Assembly: GCF_009857475.1 (NCBI RefSeq)
Contig: NZ_WWCJ01000011.1
Location: forward strand, 62,001 to 126,000
Length of the DNA stretch: 64,000 bases
Direction of reading: 5' to 3'
Source: Pseudoduganella guangdongensis
GTDB taxonomy: Bacteria; Pseudomonadota; Gammaproteobacteria; Burkholderiales; Burkholderiaceae_D
Position numbers and translations under genes: made by a program. The notes beneath the pieces were generated by a model. That model did not search any database. It saw only the letters and a program-made list of their open reading frames with translations, and was not told the DNA's origin. Below are positions 15,337-23,312 of the stretch, piece by piece. Position 1 is the first letter of the stretch. Each line of letters begins with the position of its first letter.

Positions 15337-17622
15337 ATGATAACAAACCAACTTTCCTCTGAGCTCAGCCTGACAGAACTTCCCGACAGGTGGCGCACAG
15401 AGATTCCAGCCCTGCTTGCACCTGATGAAAACGTGCTCGGCGCGCTGGAGGTTGACCTCGACTCCCGACTCCACTTCAACAAAGGCCTGGTCGTTATCAC
15501 GGAGCGCCGCATTATGGCACGCGCCCCCGGGGAAACGGTATGGCAGGACTGGGCTTATCGTCGTGGGATGGTTCTAAAGCTGCACGACCACGCCGGCGTC
15601 GGCCACCTGGAACTGGTGGACGACACGCAGCGCCTGGCCGCATGGCGCTTCACTTTGGGCCAGAACCTGCTTGCCATCCGCCTGCAGGAAAACTTCGTCC
15701 GCCTGCACCAGGCGCATGTGGATGGAAAACCACTACAGCAAGTCGAACAGAACGCCTGCCCAACCTGCAAGGCCCCGCTGGAAGCCGACCAGGAAGAATG
15801 CCCGGTGTGCACCAAGGTGGTCCACACGCCGCCATCCACCTGGACCCTGTTCCGCCTGTGGCGCTTTGCCCGCCCCTACCAATGGCAGCTGCTGCTTGGC
15901 TTCACGATGATGCTGCTGTCCACCGGCGCGCACCTGATCCCGCCCTACATCATCATGCCGCTGACCGACAATGTGCTGATCCCTTACCAGAACGGCAAGC
16001 CGGTCGAACAAGCGCTGGTGATGCAGTACATGGCCGCCCTGACCGGCGCCGCCGTGCTGGCGTGGATCTTCGGCTGGGCCAAGACCTACATCCTGGCCCT
16101 GGTCTCGGAGCGCATCGGCGCCGACCTGCGCACCACCACCTATGAACACCTGCTGCGCATGTCGCTCGAATACTTCGGCGGCAAGCGCACCGGCGACCTG
16201 ATGTCGCGCATCGGCTCCGAATCGGACCGCATCTGCGTCTTCCTTTCCCTGCACCTGCTCGATTTCGCATCCGACGTGCTGATGATCGTGATGACCGGCG
16301 TGATCCTGTTCACGATCGATCCATGGCTGGCGCTTGCCACCCTGCTGCCGCTGCCGTTCATCGCCTGGATGATCCACCTGGTGCGCGACAAACTGCGCAC
16401 CGGGTTTGAAAAGATCGACCGCGTATGGGGCGAGGTCACCAACGTGCTGGCCGACACCATCCCCGGCATCCGCGTGGTGAAAGCCTTCGCGCAGGAGACC
16501 CGCGAAGCGACCCGCTTCCGCACCGCCAACAAGCACAACCTGGCCGTCAACGACAAGTTGAACAAGGTGTGGTCGCTGTTCTCGCCGACCGTCTCGTTCC
16601 TGACCGAATTGGGCATCCTGGTGATCTACGTGTTCGGCATCTGGATGATTTCCAAGCACAACATCACTGTCGGTGTGCTGAGCTCCTTCGTACTGTATGC
16701 CAACCGCTTCTACGGCAAGCTCGATTCCATGAGCCGCATCGTTTCGGTGACGCAGAAATCCGCCTCCGCCGCCAAGCGTATTTTCGACATCCTGGACCAC
16801 GTCTCCAGCGTGCCGGACCCGGTGCAGCCGGTGAAAGTCGACAAGGTCAAAGGCGACATCACCCTGCGCGAAGTCGGCTTCCGCTACGGTAACCGCGCGG
16901 TCAATCGCGGCGTGAACCTGGAAATCAAGGCTGGCGAAATGATCGGCCTGGTGGGCCACTCCGGCTCCGGCAAATCCACCCTGGTCAACCTGATTTGCCG
17001 CTTCTACGACGTGGCCGAAGGCGCCATCCTGCTCGATGGGCAGGACATCCGCAACTTCGCCGTGTCCGACTACCGCCGCAATATCGGCCTGGTGCTGCAG
17101 GAACCCTTCCTGTTCTTCGGCACCATCGCCGAGAACATCGCCTACGGCAAGCCCGACGCCAGCCGCGAAGAAATCATGAAAGCCGCGCGCGCCGCGCACG
17201 CGCACGACTTCATCCTGCGCCTGCCGCAAGGCTACGACTCCATGGTCGGCGAGCGCGGCCAGGGCCTGTCCGGCGGCGAACGCCAACGCATCTCGATTGC
17301 GCGCGCCCTGCTGATCGACCCGCGCATCCTGATCCTGGACGAAGCCACCGCCTCGGTCGACTCCGAAACGGAAAAAGAAATCCAGAAGGCGCTCGACAAC
17401 CTGGTGGCAGGCCGCACCACGATTGCGATTGCCCACCGCCTGTCCACGCTGCAGCGCGCCGACCGCCTGGTGGTGATGGATCGCGGCAAGGTGGTGGAAG
17501 AAGGCCCGCACGACGAGCTGATGGCCAAGGAAGGCGCCTACTACCGCCTGTACCAGGCGCAAGCGCGCAACGTCGACACCGACCTGGATGACAAAGCAAA
17601 GAGCCGCGAAGATGACAACTAA
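15337..17622 (+). CDS. Cyanophycin-associated ABC transporter (fused permease and ATPase) with zinc-ribbon N-terminal region
   Basis: Starting at ATG 15337 (MITNQLSSEL), this is a 761-residue exporter-type half transporter. The first ~140 residues form an extra domain (RWRTEIPALLAPDENVLGALEVDLD...) not found in ordinary exporters. It ends in a C4 zinc-ribbon-like motif at ~147-162 (CPTCKAPLEADQEECPVC). Six membrane helices follow (~180-470). The ATPase domain has Walker A GHSGSGKST, signature LSGGERQRIS, Walker B ILILDEAT and the switch His in IAIAHRLST. It is divergent from the cyanophycin synthetase operon and followed by DUF1854. This gene neighbourhood is known in betaproteobacteria, but the transported substrate is not. 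Confidence 0.88.
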   Translation: MITNQLSSELSLTELPDRWRTEIPALLAPDENVLGALEVDLDSRLHFNKGLVVITERRIMARAPGETVWQDWAYRRGMVLKLHDHAGVGHLELVDDTQRLAAWRFTLGQNLLAIRLQENFVRLHQAHVDGKPLQQVEQNACPTCKAPLEADQEECPVCTKVVHTPPSTWTLFRLWRFARPYQWQLLLGFTMMLLSTGAHLIPPYIIMPLTDNVLIPYQNGKPVEQALVMQYMAALTGAAVLAWIFGWAKTYILALVSERIGADLRTTTYEHLLRMSLEYFGGKRTGDLMSRIGSESDRICVFLSLHLLDFASDVLMIVMTGVILFTIDPWLALATLLPLPFIAWMIHLVRDKLRTGFEKIDRVWGEVTNVLADTIPGIRVVKAFAQETREATRFRTANKHNLAVNDKLNKVWSLFSPTVSFLTELGILVIYVFGIWMISKHNITVGVLSSFVLYANRFYGKLDSMSRIVSVTQKSASAAKRIFDILDHVSSVPDPVQPVKVDKVKGDITLREVGFRYGNRAVNRGVNLEIKAGEMIGLVGHSGSGKSTLVNLICRFYDVAEGAILLDGQDIRNFAVSDYRRNIGLVLQEPFLFFGTIAENIAYGKPDASREEIMKAARAAHAHDFILRLPQGYDSMVGERGQGLSGGERQRISIARALLIDPRILILDEATASVDSETEKEIQKALDNLVAGRTTIAIAHRLSTLQRADRLVVMDRGKVVEEGPHDELMAKEGAYYRLYQAQARNVDTDLDDKAKSREDDN

Positions 17623-18079
17623 TTTCAATTTGAGCCGCGACAGCTTCGGCAAACTGAACCTGATCGACGCCAACGGCGTGCTGCACGAAGGCGTCTCGCC
17701 GGTGCGCGCCTTCCCCATCCAGGCGCCGGAAGAAGGCCTGTCCCTGGTCAACAGCGACGGCAAGGAAGTTGCCTGGCTCGACAAGATTTCCGACCTGTCG
17801 CCCGAGATGGCCGACGTCGTGCGGGAGGAGCTTGCCGGGCGCGAATTCATGCCCGAAATCAGCCGCATCGTCGACGTGGGCAGCTACGCCTGCCCCTCCA
17901 CCTGGACGGTGGAAACGGACCGCGGCGCGACCAGCTTCGTGCTGCGCGGCGAAGAAGACATCCGCCGCATTGGCAGCGTATCGCTGCTCGTCTCGGACAG
18001 CCATGGCATCCACTTCCTGATCCGCGACCAATACGCGCTGGACAGGCACAGCAAGAAAATCCTCGACCGCTTCATGTAA
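17612..18079 (+). CDS. DUF1854 family protein, cyanophycin-associated
   Basis: This is a 155-residue protein starting at ATG 17612 (MTTNFNLSRDSFGKLNLIDANG). An alternative start at 17588 would add eight residues. It overlaps the end of the ABC gene by 11 bp, so the two are surely co-expressed. The sequence matches the DUF1854 pattern: HEGVSPVRAFPIQAPEEGLSLV, EVAWLDKISDL and a C-terminal ALDRHSKKILDRFM. It has no signal peptide and no membrane helix. DUF1854 proteins accompany cyanophycin synthetase and this type of ABC transporter, and their biochemical role is unknown. A cytoplasmic partner or regulator of the transporter is possible. Confidence 0.85.
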   Translation: MTTNFNLSRDSFGKLNLIDANGVLHEGVSPVRAFPIQAPEEGLSLVNSDGKEVAWLDKISDLSPEMADVVREELAGREFMPEISRIVDVGSYACPSTWTVETDRGATSFVLRGEEDIRRIGSVSLLVSDSHGIHFLIRDQYALDRHSKKILDRFM

Positions 18080-18107
18080 CACGGGCTCTGCCGTTGCGAA
18101 GCAAAAA

Positions 18108-18121
18108 TTGATCTGGGTCAT
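18108..18121 (+). promoter_or_regulatory. FNR-box-like site upstream of the hemerythrin-like gene
   Basis: TTGATCTGGGTCAT matches TTGAT-N4-ATCAA at 8 of 10 fixed positions. It is centred about 63 bp before the hemerythrin-like ATG, so a class II (-41.5) position is possible. The FNR-type regulator gene is the next gene but on the other strand. Confidence 0.5.
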
Positions 18122-18177
18122 GGGCGGTGGGTGTTTCCGCGAAGCACAATATCTCCACTACAAATTTGGAGACGCCC

Positions 18178-18564
18178 ATGGATTCCATCGTTTTCGGTCC
18201 CGACCTGGCACTCGGCATCCCTGTGATGGATCAGTCGCACCGGGTCATCTTCGATTTGCTGGAGTCGATGCAGGCCCTGCCGCACCCGGTCTTCGACGAA
18301 GCTTGCCATACGCTGGCGGCGGAGTTCGCGGAGGACCTGGCGGAGGAGAACCGGCTCATGGAATCCATCGGCTATCCCCTCGCCGCCACCCACCGCGCCG
18401 CCCACGATAGCCTGCTGGCCTGCCTCGACCAGGCCCTGTGCCTGCTGGCCAGCGGCGATGAAGCGGGTGCGCGCCAGATCGTGCACTCCCTGCCAGACTG
18501 GATCGAGGCCCATATCAACACCATGGACCTGGCCCTCGCAATCGCCGCCAGCCACCTGAAATAA
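18178..18564 (+). CDS. Hemerythrin-like protein with one altered iron ligand
   Basis: This 128-residue protein starts at ATG 18178, which has GGAG 8 nt upstream. It follows the bacteriohemerythrin plan: MDQSHRVIFDLL (first His), EENRLMESIGYP, THRAAHDSLL (two His) and WIEAHINTMDLAL (His and Asp). Of the seven diiron ligands six are present. The His that normally precedes F-x-x-E-E-x-x-M is Asp here (FAEDLAEENRLM). It may still bind iron or oxygen, or may be a changed sensor. It is cytoplasmic, with an FNR-box-like site upstream, so low-oxygen expression is plausible. Confidence 0.8.
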   Translation: MDSIVFGPDLALGIPVMDQSHRVIFDLLESMQALPHPVFDEACHTLAAEFAEDLAEENRLMESIGYPLAATHRAAHDSLLACLDQALCLLASGDEAGARQIVHSLPDWIEAHINTMDLALAIAASHLK

Positions 18565-18588
18565 AAAAGGGGCAGCCGAAGCTGCCCC
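18563..18588 (-). terminator. Rho-independent terminator of the fnr-type gene
   Basis: A stem GGGGCAGC/GCTGCCCC (18569-18588) with a 4-nt loop is followed on the minus strand by six T. It lies just after the FNR-type gene and also after the convergent hemerythrin-like gene. Confidence 0.85.
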
Positions 18589-18623
18589 ATACACCCCCTA
18601 CAGGTGAGAAACTTGTAACTCGC

Positions 18624-19397
18624 TCAGGCGACAGCCAGCTCTTGCGCCATGCCACCGGAAGACAAGGCTTCCAGCTTGGAGCGGTCAAGAATGCGCAGGT
18701 CGCGGTTTTGCAGCACGATCGAGCCGTCCTGGCGCAGGCGGGCCAGTTGGCGGCTGACGCTTTCCACGGTCAGGCCGAGGTAGCCGCCAATGTCTTCACG
18801 CGACATGCGCAGCTGGAAGCTGGTCGAGGAGTAGCCGCGCTGAGCGTAGCGGCCAGCCAGGTTCAGCAGGAACAGGGCCAGGCGCTGTTCGGCGCGCATA
18901 TGGCTCAGGAACAGCATCACCGATTGCTCGCGCTGGATTTCGCGGCTCATGGTGCGATGGAACTGTTGCAGCAGGCCCGGAATCTGCATGACCAGCTCCT
19001 GCAGGCGCGAGAATGGAATTTCACAGACTTCGCTGTCTTCCAGCGCCACGGCATTACAGGAGTGCTGGCCGGCGCCAATCGCTTCCATGCCCAGCAGGTC
19101 GCCGGCCATGTGGAAGCCGCCGATGGTCTGTTCGCCGCGCTGGTTCACCTGCAAGGTCTTGAAGTGGCCAAAGCGCACAGCGTACAGGCTGTGGAAGCTG
19201 TCGCCGGTCTGGTACAGCGCTTCGTCGCGGGAAACGCGGCGGCGGCGCGAGATGATCTGGTCCAGGCGGGCCACGTCGTCCTCAGCCAGACCCTGCGGCA
19301 GGCACAGGCGGTTGAAGCTGCACAGCGAGCATTTCGCCGCGACTGGCGCGCAATTATTGGTGGCACTTGCAGGGGTGATTGGGATTACCGGGCTCAT
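18624..19397 (-). CDS. fnr: FNR-type oxygen-responsive transcriptional regulator
   Basis: The start is ATG 19397 (MSPVIPITPA), preceded by AAGGAG. The 257-residue protein has the N-terminal cysteine cluster (CAPVAAKCSLCSFNRLC) and a central Cys (GQHSCNAVAL), together the set that holds the 4Fe-4S cluster of FNR. It also has a cyclic-nucleotide-binding fold and a Crp-type helix-turn-helix (MSREDIGGYLGLTVESVSRQLARLRQDG) with E-x2-S-R, the FNR-type recognition residues. It should activate genes at low oxygen by binding TTGAT-N4-ATCAA. Two candidate sites lie close by (18108 and 23238). Confidence 0.93.
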   Translation of the reverse strand: MSPVIPITPASATNNCAPVAAKCSLCSFNRLCLPQGLAEDDVARLDQIISRRRRVSRDEALYQTGDSFHSLYAVRFGHFKTLQVNQRGEQTIGGFHMAGDLLGMEAIGAGQHSCNAVALEDSEVCEIPFSRLQELVMQIPGLLQQFHRTMSREIQREQSVMLFLSHMRAEQRLALFLLNLAGRYAQRGYSSTSFQLRMSREDIGGYLGLTVESVSRQLARLRQDGSIVLQNRDLRILDRSKLEALSSGGMAQELAVA

Positions 19398-19473
19398 GAT
19401 CGTGCTCCTTGTTTTGATGGAGACAGTATCGCGCCCGCTTGCATTTCCCGGTATCAAGCTTCCTGTGTAGTTG

Positions 19474-19493
19474 CTGTAGTGGTTCCCCTACAG
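19474..19493. repeat. Inverted repeat CTGTAG-N8-CTACAG
   Basis: Perfect 6-bp arms lie between the end of the response-regulator gene and the FNR-type gene. It could be an operator of the latter or a weak terminator of the former. Confidence 0.3.
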
Positions 19494-19496
19494 CTT

Positions 19497-20132
19497 TCAG
19501 ATCAGTCCGTGCTCCAGCGCATAGCGGGTCAACTCGGCATTGCTGGACATGCCCATTTTCTCCAGGATGCGGCTGCGGTAAGTGGTCACCGTGTTAGGAC
19601 TGAGGTGCAGTTTTTCGCCGATCTGCACCAGCGGCTCGCCCTGGGCGATCAGCTTGAACACTTCCAGTTCGCGGTTGGACAGCTCCTCATGGTCGCCACT
19701 GGGTCCGCCACCCACCAGAGTTGCCAGTTTTTCAAGTAGTGCCGGACTGACATGCTTGCCGCCCGCCGCCGCCTTGCGCACGGCTTCGATCAGGGTCGGG
19801 GTCGGCGCGTCCTTGGTCAGGTAGCCGGAGGCGCCCAGTTTCAATGCCCGTACCGCGTAAATCTCTTCCGAATACGTGCTCAGCACCAGGACCGCCATGC
19901 GCGGGCATTCGCTGCGCAGGGATTTCAACAAGTCCAGGCCATTCTTGCCCGGCATCTTGATGTCGACCAGGGCCACGTCGAAGCTGCGTTCGGCCACCCG
20001 GGCCATCGCTTCCACGGCATTGCCGGCTTCGCCCTCCACGCTGATGTCAGTCGCGGTGCCCAGCATCAGGCGCACGCCATTACGGGCAATGGCGTGGTCG
20101 TCCACCAGCAGCACGGTGATTTTGTCACCCAT
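19497..20132 (-). CDS. NarL/FixJ-family response regulator
   Basis: The protein has 211 residues. A receiver domain (1-120) carries the acidic pocket (LLVDDH), the phospho-acceptor D57 (VALVDIKMP), a T/S (LVLSTYSE) and K (GYLTKDAP). A LuxR-type helix-turn-helix follows (~145-205; LSNRELEVFKLIAQGEPLVQIGEKLHLSPNTVTTYRSRI). It is the DNA-binding output of the four-gene phosphorelay, being the last gene in transcription order and overlapping the kinase upstream by 8 bp. Target genes are not shown. The FNR-type gene follows 99 bp downstream on the same strand. Confidence 0.93.
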   Translation of the reverse strand: MGDKITVLLVDDHAIARNGVRLMLGTATDISVEGEAGNAVEAMARVAERSFDVALVDIKMPGKNGLDLLKSLRSECPRMAVLVLSTYSEEIYAVRALKLGASGYLTKDAPTPTLIEAVRKAAAGGKHVSPALLEKLATLVGGGPSGDHEELSNRELEVFKLIAQGEPLVQIGEKLHLSPNTVTTYRSRILEKMGMSSNAELTRYALEHGLI

Positions 20133-21243
20133 TCTTGTCCTCCAAAGGCAGGCGCAGTTGCAGGGTGGTGCCCTGCCCGGCCTTGCCGCTGATTGTCAGT
20201 TCGCCGGCGAAGCGGCGCGTGCGTTCGTGCATGCCGAACAGGCCCCAGGATTCGCGGTCGGACAGGCCGGCGCTTTCGATGCCCTTGCCGTCGTCCTCCA
20301 CCCGCAGCACCACATTCTCGCCGTCGGTGTCGACCTGCACCCGCGCTGCGCTGGCGTCGGCGTGGCGCACAACGTTGGTCAGCGCTTCCTGCGCCACGCG
20401 GAACAGCATGGTGCTGCGCTCGGCGTCCAGTTCCAGCGCCGCCGCGTCGGGCGTGATAGTGCAGGTGCAGCGCAAGCCGCTGCGCTGCGCCACTTGCTCG
20501 GAATACCATTCCAGCGCGGGCCAGATACCCAGCTGGTCGAGCACACTGGGGCGCAGGTCGGTGATCACGCGCCGCACCGTCTCGATGGCGTCCTGCGCCA
20601 GCTTGGCGGCATCCTTCAGCAACGGGTCGGACTGCTCGCCACCGCGCTCGATGGCGACCGAGATGTAGGCCTTGATGCCGGTCAGCAGGCCGCCCAGCTC
20701 GTCGTGGATTTCCTGCGCAATGCGGGTGCGTTCATGTTCTTTCAGCTTTTCCTGGTAGGCGGCCAGCTCGCGCAGTTCCTTCTGCGATTGGCGCAGCACG
20801 CGCTCGGCTTGCAGTTTTTCCTCGATCAGGCGCTGCTCGCGCAGCAGGCGGTCGATGGCGCCGGCCAGGAAATCGAGGTAGCGGCCGTCGCTGTCCTTCA
20901 CCAGGTAGTCGCGCGCGCCGCGCCGCATGGCTTCCGCCGCCACGGTGGCGCTGTCGGCGCCAGTCAGCATCATGACCGGGATGGTGGGCTGCGGTTCGCC
21001 CTGCTCGGCCGCCAGGCGCGCCAGGAACTCCAGGCCGGTCAGGTCCGGCAGGTGGTAATCGAGCAGGATGCAGTCCGGCTTTTCGCGCAAGGCGATCTCC
21101 AGGCCGTCCTGGCCGCTCTCCGCTTCCAGCAGCTCGCAATCAAAGCCGGGCGCCTGCGCAAAGGCGCGGCGGCAGGCGATGCGGTCGACAATATCGTCTT
21201 CGACGATCAGCACGCGGACGGAATTGCCGGCCCCATTCGTCAT
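20125..21243 (-). CDS. Receiver-histidine kinase hybrid (HisKA_3)
   Basis: This 372-residue cytoplasmic protein has an N-terminal receiver domain (phospho-acceptor D62 in CILLDYHLP), a coiled-coil linker (~130-170), a HisKA_3 dimerisation domain with phospho-His H180 (RIAQEIHDELGG) and a HATPase domain (VLRVEDDGKGIE, WGLFGMHERTRRFAG). HisKA_3 kinases usually pair with NarL-type regulators, and exactly such a regulator overlaps its 3' end. The N-terminal receiver allows it to be phosphorylated by an upstream kinase, so it can act as the middle step of a relay. It overlaps the single-domain receiver gene by 4 bp. Confidence 0.92.
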   Translation of the reverse strand: MTNGAGNSVRVLIVEDDIVDRIACRRAFAQAPGFDCELLEAESGQDGLEIALREKPDCILLDYHLPDLTGLEFLARLAAEQGEPQPTIPVMMLTGADSATVAAEAMRRGARDYLVKDSDGRYLDFLAGAIDRLLREQRLIEEKLQAERVLRQSQKELRELAAYQEKLKEHERTRIAQEIHDELGGLLTGIKAYISVAIERGGEQSDPLLKDAAKLAQDAIETVRRVITDLRPSVLDQLGIWPALEWYSEQVAQRSGLRCTCTITPDAAALELDAERSTMLFRVAQEALTNVVRHADASAARVQVDTDGENVVLRVEDDGKGIESAGLSDRESWGLFGMHERTRRFAGELTISGKAGQGTTLQLRLPLEDKNG

Positions 21244-21653
21244 GGCAGCTCGCTGATGGTCCAGTACAGGTTAATCGAACGCACCACCTCGACGAACTGG
21301 CGGTAATCGACCGGCTTGGTCATATAGCCAGCCACGCCCAGGTCGAAGCTGCGCATCTTGTCCTGCTGCTCTTCCGAGGTGGTCAGCACGATCACCGGAA
21401 TGCGGCGCAGCATGGGGTCTTGCTTGATATTTTGCAGGAACTCGATGCCGTTCATGATCGGCATGTTCAGGTCCAGCAGGATGATGCATGGCTGCTCGCT
21501 GTCCGGCTCGCGCAGGTAATCCAGCGCCGCTTCGCCGTTCTCCATCGCGACCACGCGGTTGCCAACGTGGACTTCCTTCAGGGCGCGCAGGATGGTCATG
21601 ACATCGACCTGGTCGTCCTCCACCAGCAGGATTGGCTTGCTTGTATTGTTCAT
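21240..21653 (-). CDS. Single-domain response regulator (Rcp1-like)
   Basis: This is a 137-residue receiver-only protein starting at ATG 21653, which overlaps the stop of the PAS kinase (ATGA). It has the acidic pair (LLVEDDQVDV), phospho-acceptor D61 (CIILLDLNMPIMNG), TT (VLTTSEEQQDK) and K (GYMTKPVDY). The FxNxK-like spacing and the absence of an output domain resemble the Rcp1 type that partners PAS/phytochrome-like kinases. It probably carries phosphate from the PAS kinase to the next protein, or tunes it. Confidence 0.92.
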   Translation of the reverse strand: MNNTSKPILLVEDDQVDVMTILRALKEVHVGNRVVAMENGEAALDYLREPDSEQPCIILLDLNMPIMNGIEFLQNIKQDPMLRRIPVIVLTTSEEQQDKMRSFDLGVAGYMTKPVDYRQFVEVVRSINLYWTISELP

Positions 21654-23170
21654 CAGTTCTCTTTCTTCTTGGGCAGGGTGAAATAGAAGATGGTGCCTTT
21701 GCCCAGTTCGGACTCCAGCCACACCCTGCTCTGGTACATTTCTACAATCTTCTTCACCAGCGCCAGGCCCACCCCGGTGCTCTCCACGCGGTCGCGCGGG
21801 GCCAGGGTCTGGAACAGCTGGAATATGCGTTCAAAGTGGCGCTCGGCGATGCCGGGGCCGTTGTCGCGTACGTGGAAGCGCCACTGGCTGCCTTCGTCGC
21901 TCCAGCCGACTTCGATCTCGCCCTGCGGCTTGTCCATATACTTCACCGCGTTCGACACCAGGTTGTGGAACAGCTGCTGGATGCGGGTCGGTTCGCCGGT
22001 CACGGTCGGCATGCCGGGCATGATAGTGACCTTGATATGGGGCGGCGGCGCCAGCAAGTCCACCACCTCGGCCACCAGTTGCTCCAGCTTGACCGGCACC
22101 ACCGCTTCCTTGATGCGGCCGACGCGCGAGTACTGCAGGATGCCATCGATCAGAGCGCCCATGCGATGCACGCGGTTGATCAGCAGGCGCATATGCTCCT
22201 TGCCTTCGTCGTTGAACTTGTCGGCGTAATCGTGCGCCAGCCAGTCGGCCAGCGAGCCGATGCCGCGCAGCGGCGCTTTCAGGTCGTGCGAGACGACGTA
22301 GGCGAAGTTGGTCAGTTCCTCGTTGGCACTGGTCAGTTCCTGCAGCAGCTGCTGCGCCTTTTCCTCGGCGGCCTTGCGTTCGGTGATATCGCGCACCAGG
22401 CCGGTGAACATGCGGCGCCCGTTCAGCCACATCTCGGTGACCGCCAGGTCCATCGGGAAGATGCTGCCATCGCGGCGCTGGCCCTGCACCTCGCGCCCTT
22501 TGCCGATGATGCGCTTCTCGCCGGTAGTCATATAGTGGTGCAGGTAGCCGTCGTGCGCTTCGCGGTGCGGCGCCGGCATCAGCATCGACACGTTGCGGCC
22601 CTGCACGTCGGCTTCGGCGTAGCCGAACATGCGCTCGGCGGCCGGGTTCATGCGCTCGATAGTGCCTTTCTCATCGATGGTGATGATAGCGTCCACCACG
22701 GTTTCGAAAATGGCGCGCATGCGCGCTTCGCTCTCCTGCAGCGCGTGCTCGGCCTTTTTGCGGGCGCTGATGTCGTGGATGGTGGCCATGACCATCGGCT
22801 GCATTTCCTTGTCCTGCAGCGGGGACAGGCTCACTTCAACCGGGAATTCGCTGCCGTCCTTGCGCCTGCCCTGCAGCTCGAATCCGGCACCCATGGCGCG
22901 CGGGTGCGGGCTTTCAAAATAGCTGCCGCGCAGTCCGACATGGCCGTGGCGGAAGCGTTCCGGGATCAGGCTTTCCAGGGTCCGGCCTTGCAACTCACCG
23001 GGAGCGTAGCCAAACAGGAGCTCCAGCGCTGGGTTAACCAGCAATAGCTGCCCTTCCTTGTCGATGATCAGCATGGCATCGGTGGCCGATGCCAACAGCC
23101 ACTGCAGGCTGCGTTCCGCAATCGTTGAATGAGTCAAAGCCGGGTCCTGGTGAGTGTCAAATCCTGTCAT
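21653..23170 (-). CDS. PAS-PAS sensor histidine kinase
   Basis: Start at ATG 23170 (MTGFDTHQDP) gives 505 residues. Two PAS domains come first (~20-140 and ~145-270, the latter ending in GLVRDITERKAAEE), then HisKA with H295 (FAYVVSHDLKAPLRG) and HATPase_c (VSNAVKYM, VRDNGPGIAERHFERIFQLF, GVGLALVKKIVE). There is no membrane helix, so it senses a cytoplasmic signal. An FNR-box-like palindrome lies 68 bp before the start. It is the first gene of a four-gene relay with 4-8 bp overlaps throughout. Confidence 0.92.
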   Translation of the reverse strand: MTGFDTHQDPALTHSTIAERSLQWLLASATDAMLIIDKEGQLLLVNPALELLFGYAPGELQGRTLESLIPERFRHGHVGLRGSYFESPHPRAMGAGFELQGRRKDGSEFPVEVSLSPLQDKEMQPMVMATIHDISARKKAEHALQESEARMRAIFETVVDAIITIDEKGTIERMNPAAERMFGYAEADVQGRNVSMLMPAPHREAHDGYLHHYMTTGEKRIIGKGREVQGQRRDGSIFPMDLAVTEMWLNGRRMFTGLVRDITERKAAEEKAQQLLQELTSANEELTNFAYVVSHDLKAPLRGIGSLADWLAHDYADKFNDEGKEHMRLLINRVHRMGALIDGILQYSRVGRIKEAVVPVKLEQLVAEVVDLLAPPPHIKVTIMPGMPTVTGEPTRIQQLFHNLVSNAVKYMDKPQGEIEVGWSDEGSQWRFHVRDNGPGIAERHFERIFQLFQTLAPRDRVESTGVGLALVKKIVEMYQSRVWLESELGKGTIFYFTLPKKKEN

Positions 23171-23237
23171 CCTATGATTGTAGCGTCTCACGCGGCAAGG
23201 AGCCAAACGCGTCGCGGAAAGAATAAATTATCCAAAC

Positions 23238-23251
23238 TTGACATAGGTCAA
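23238..23251. promoter_or_regulatory. FNR-box-like palindrome between the PAS kinase and DksA-like genes
   Basis: TTGACATAGGTCAA is a perfect inverted repeat (TTGAC-N4-GTCAA), one base per arm away from the FNR consensus. It is 68 bp from the kinase start and 62 bp from the DksA-like start, so it could serve either divergent gene. Confidence 0.55.
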
Positions 23252-23312
23252 GCGGGACTGGTGACGTGGCGCATGATGGCCGTTAAAGTTTCTTCAAAAG
23301 TGGAGACTAGCC

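Noticed and set aside
15733..17868. 711-codon open frame on the minus strand
   Set aside because: It runs against the ABC transporter gene, which has complete Walker and signature motifs.
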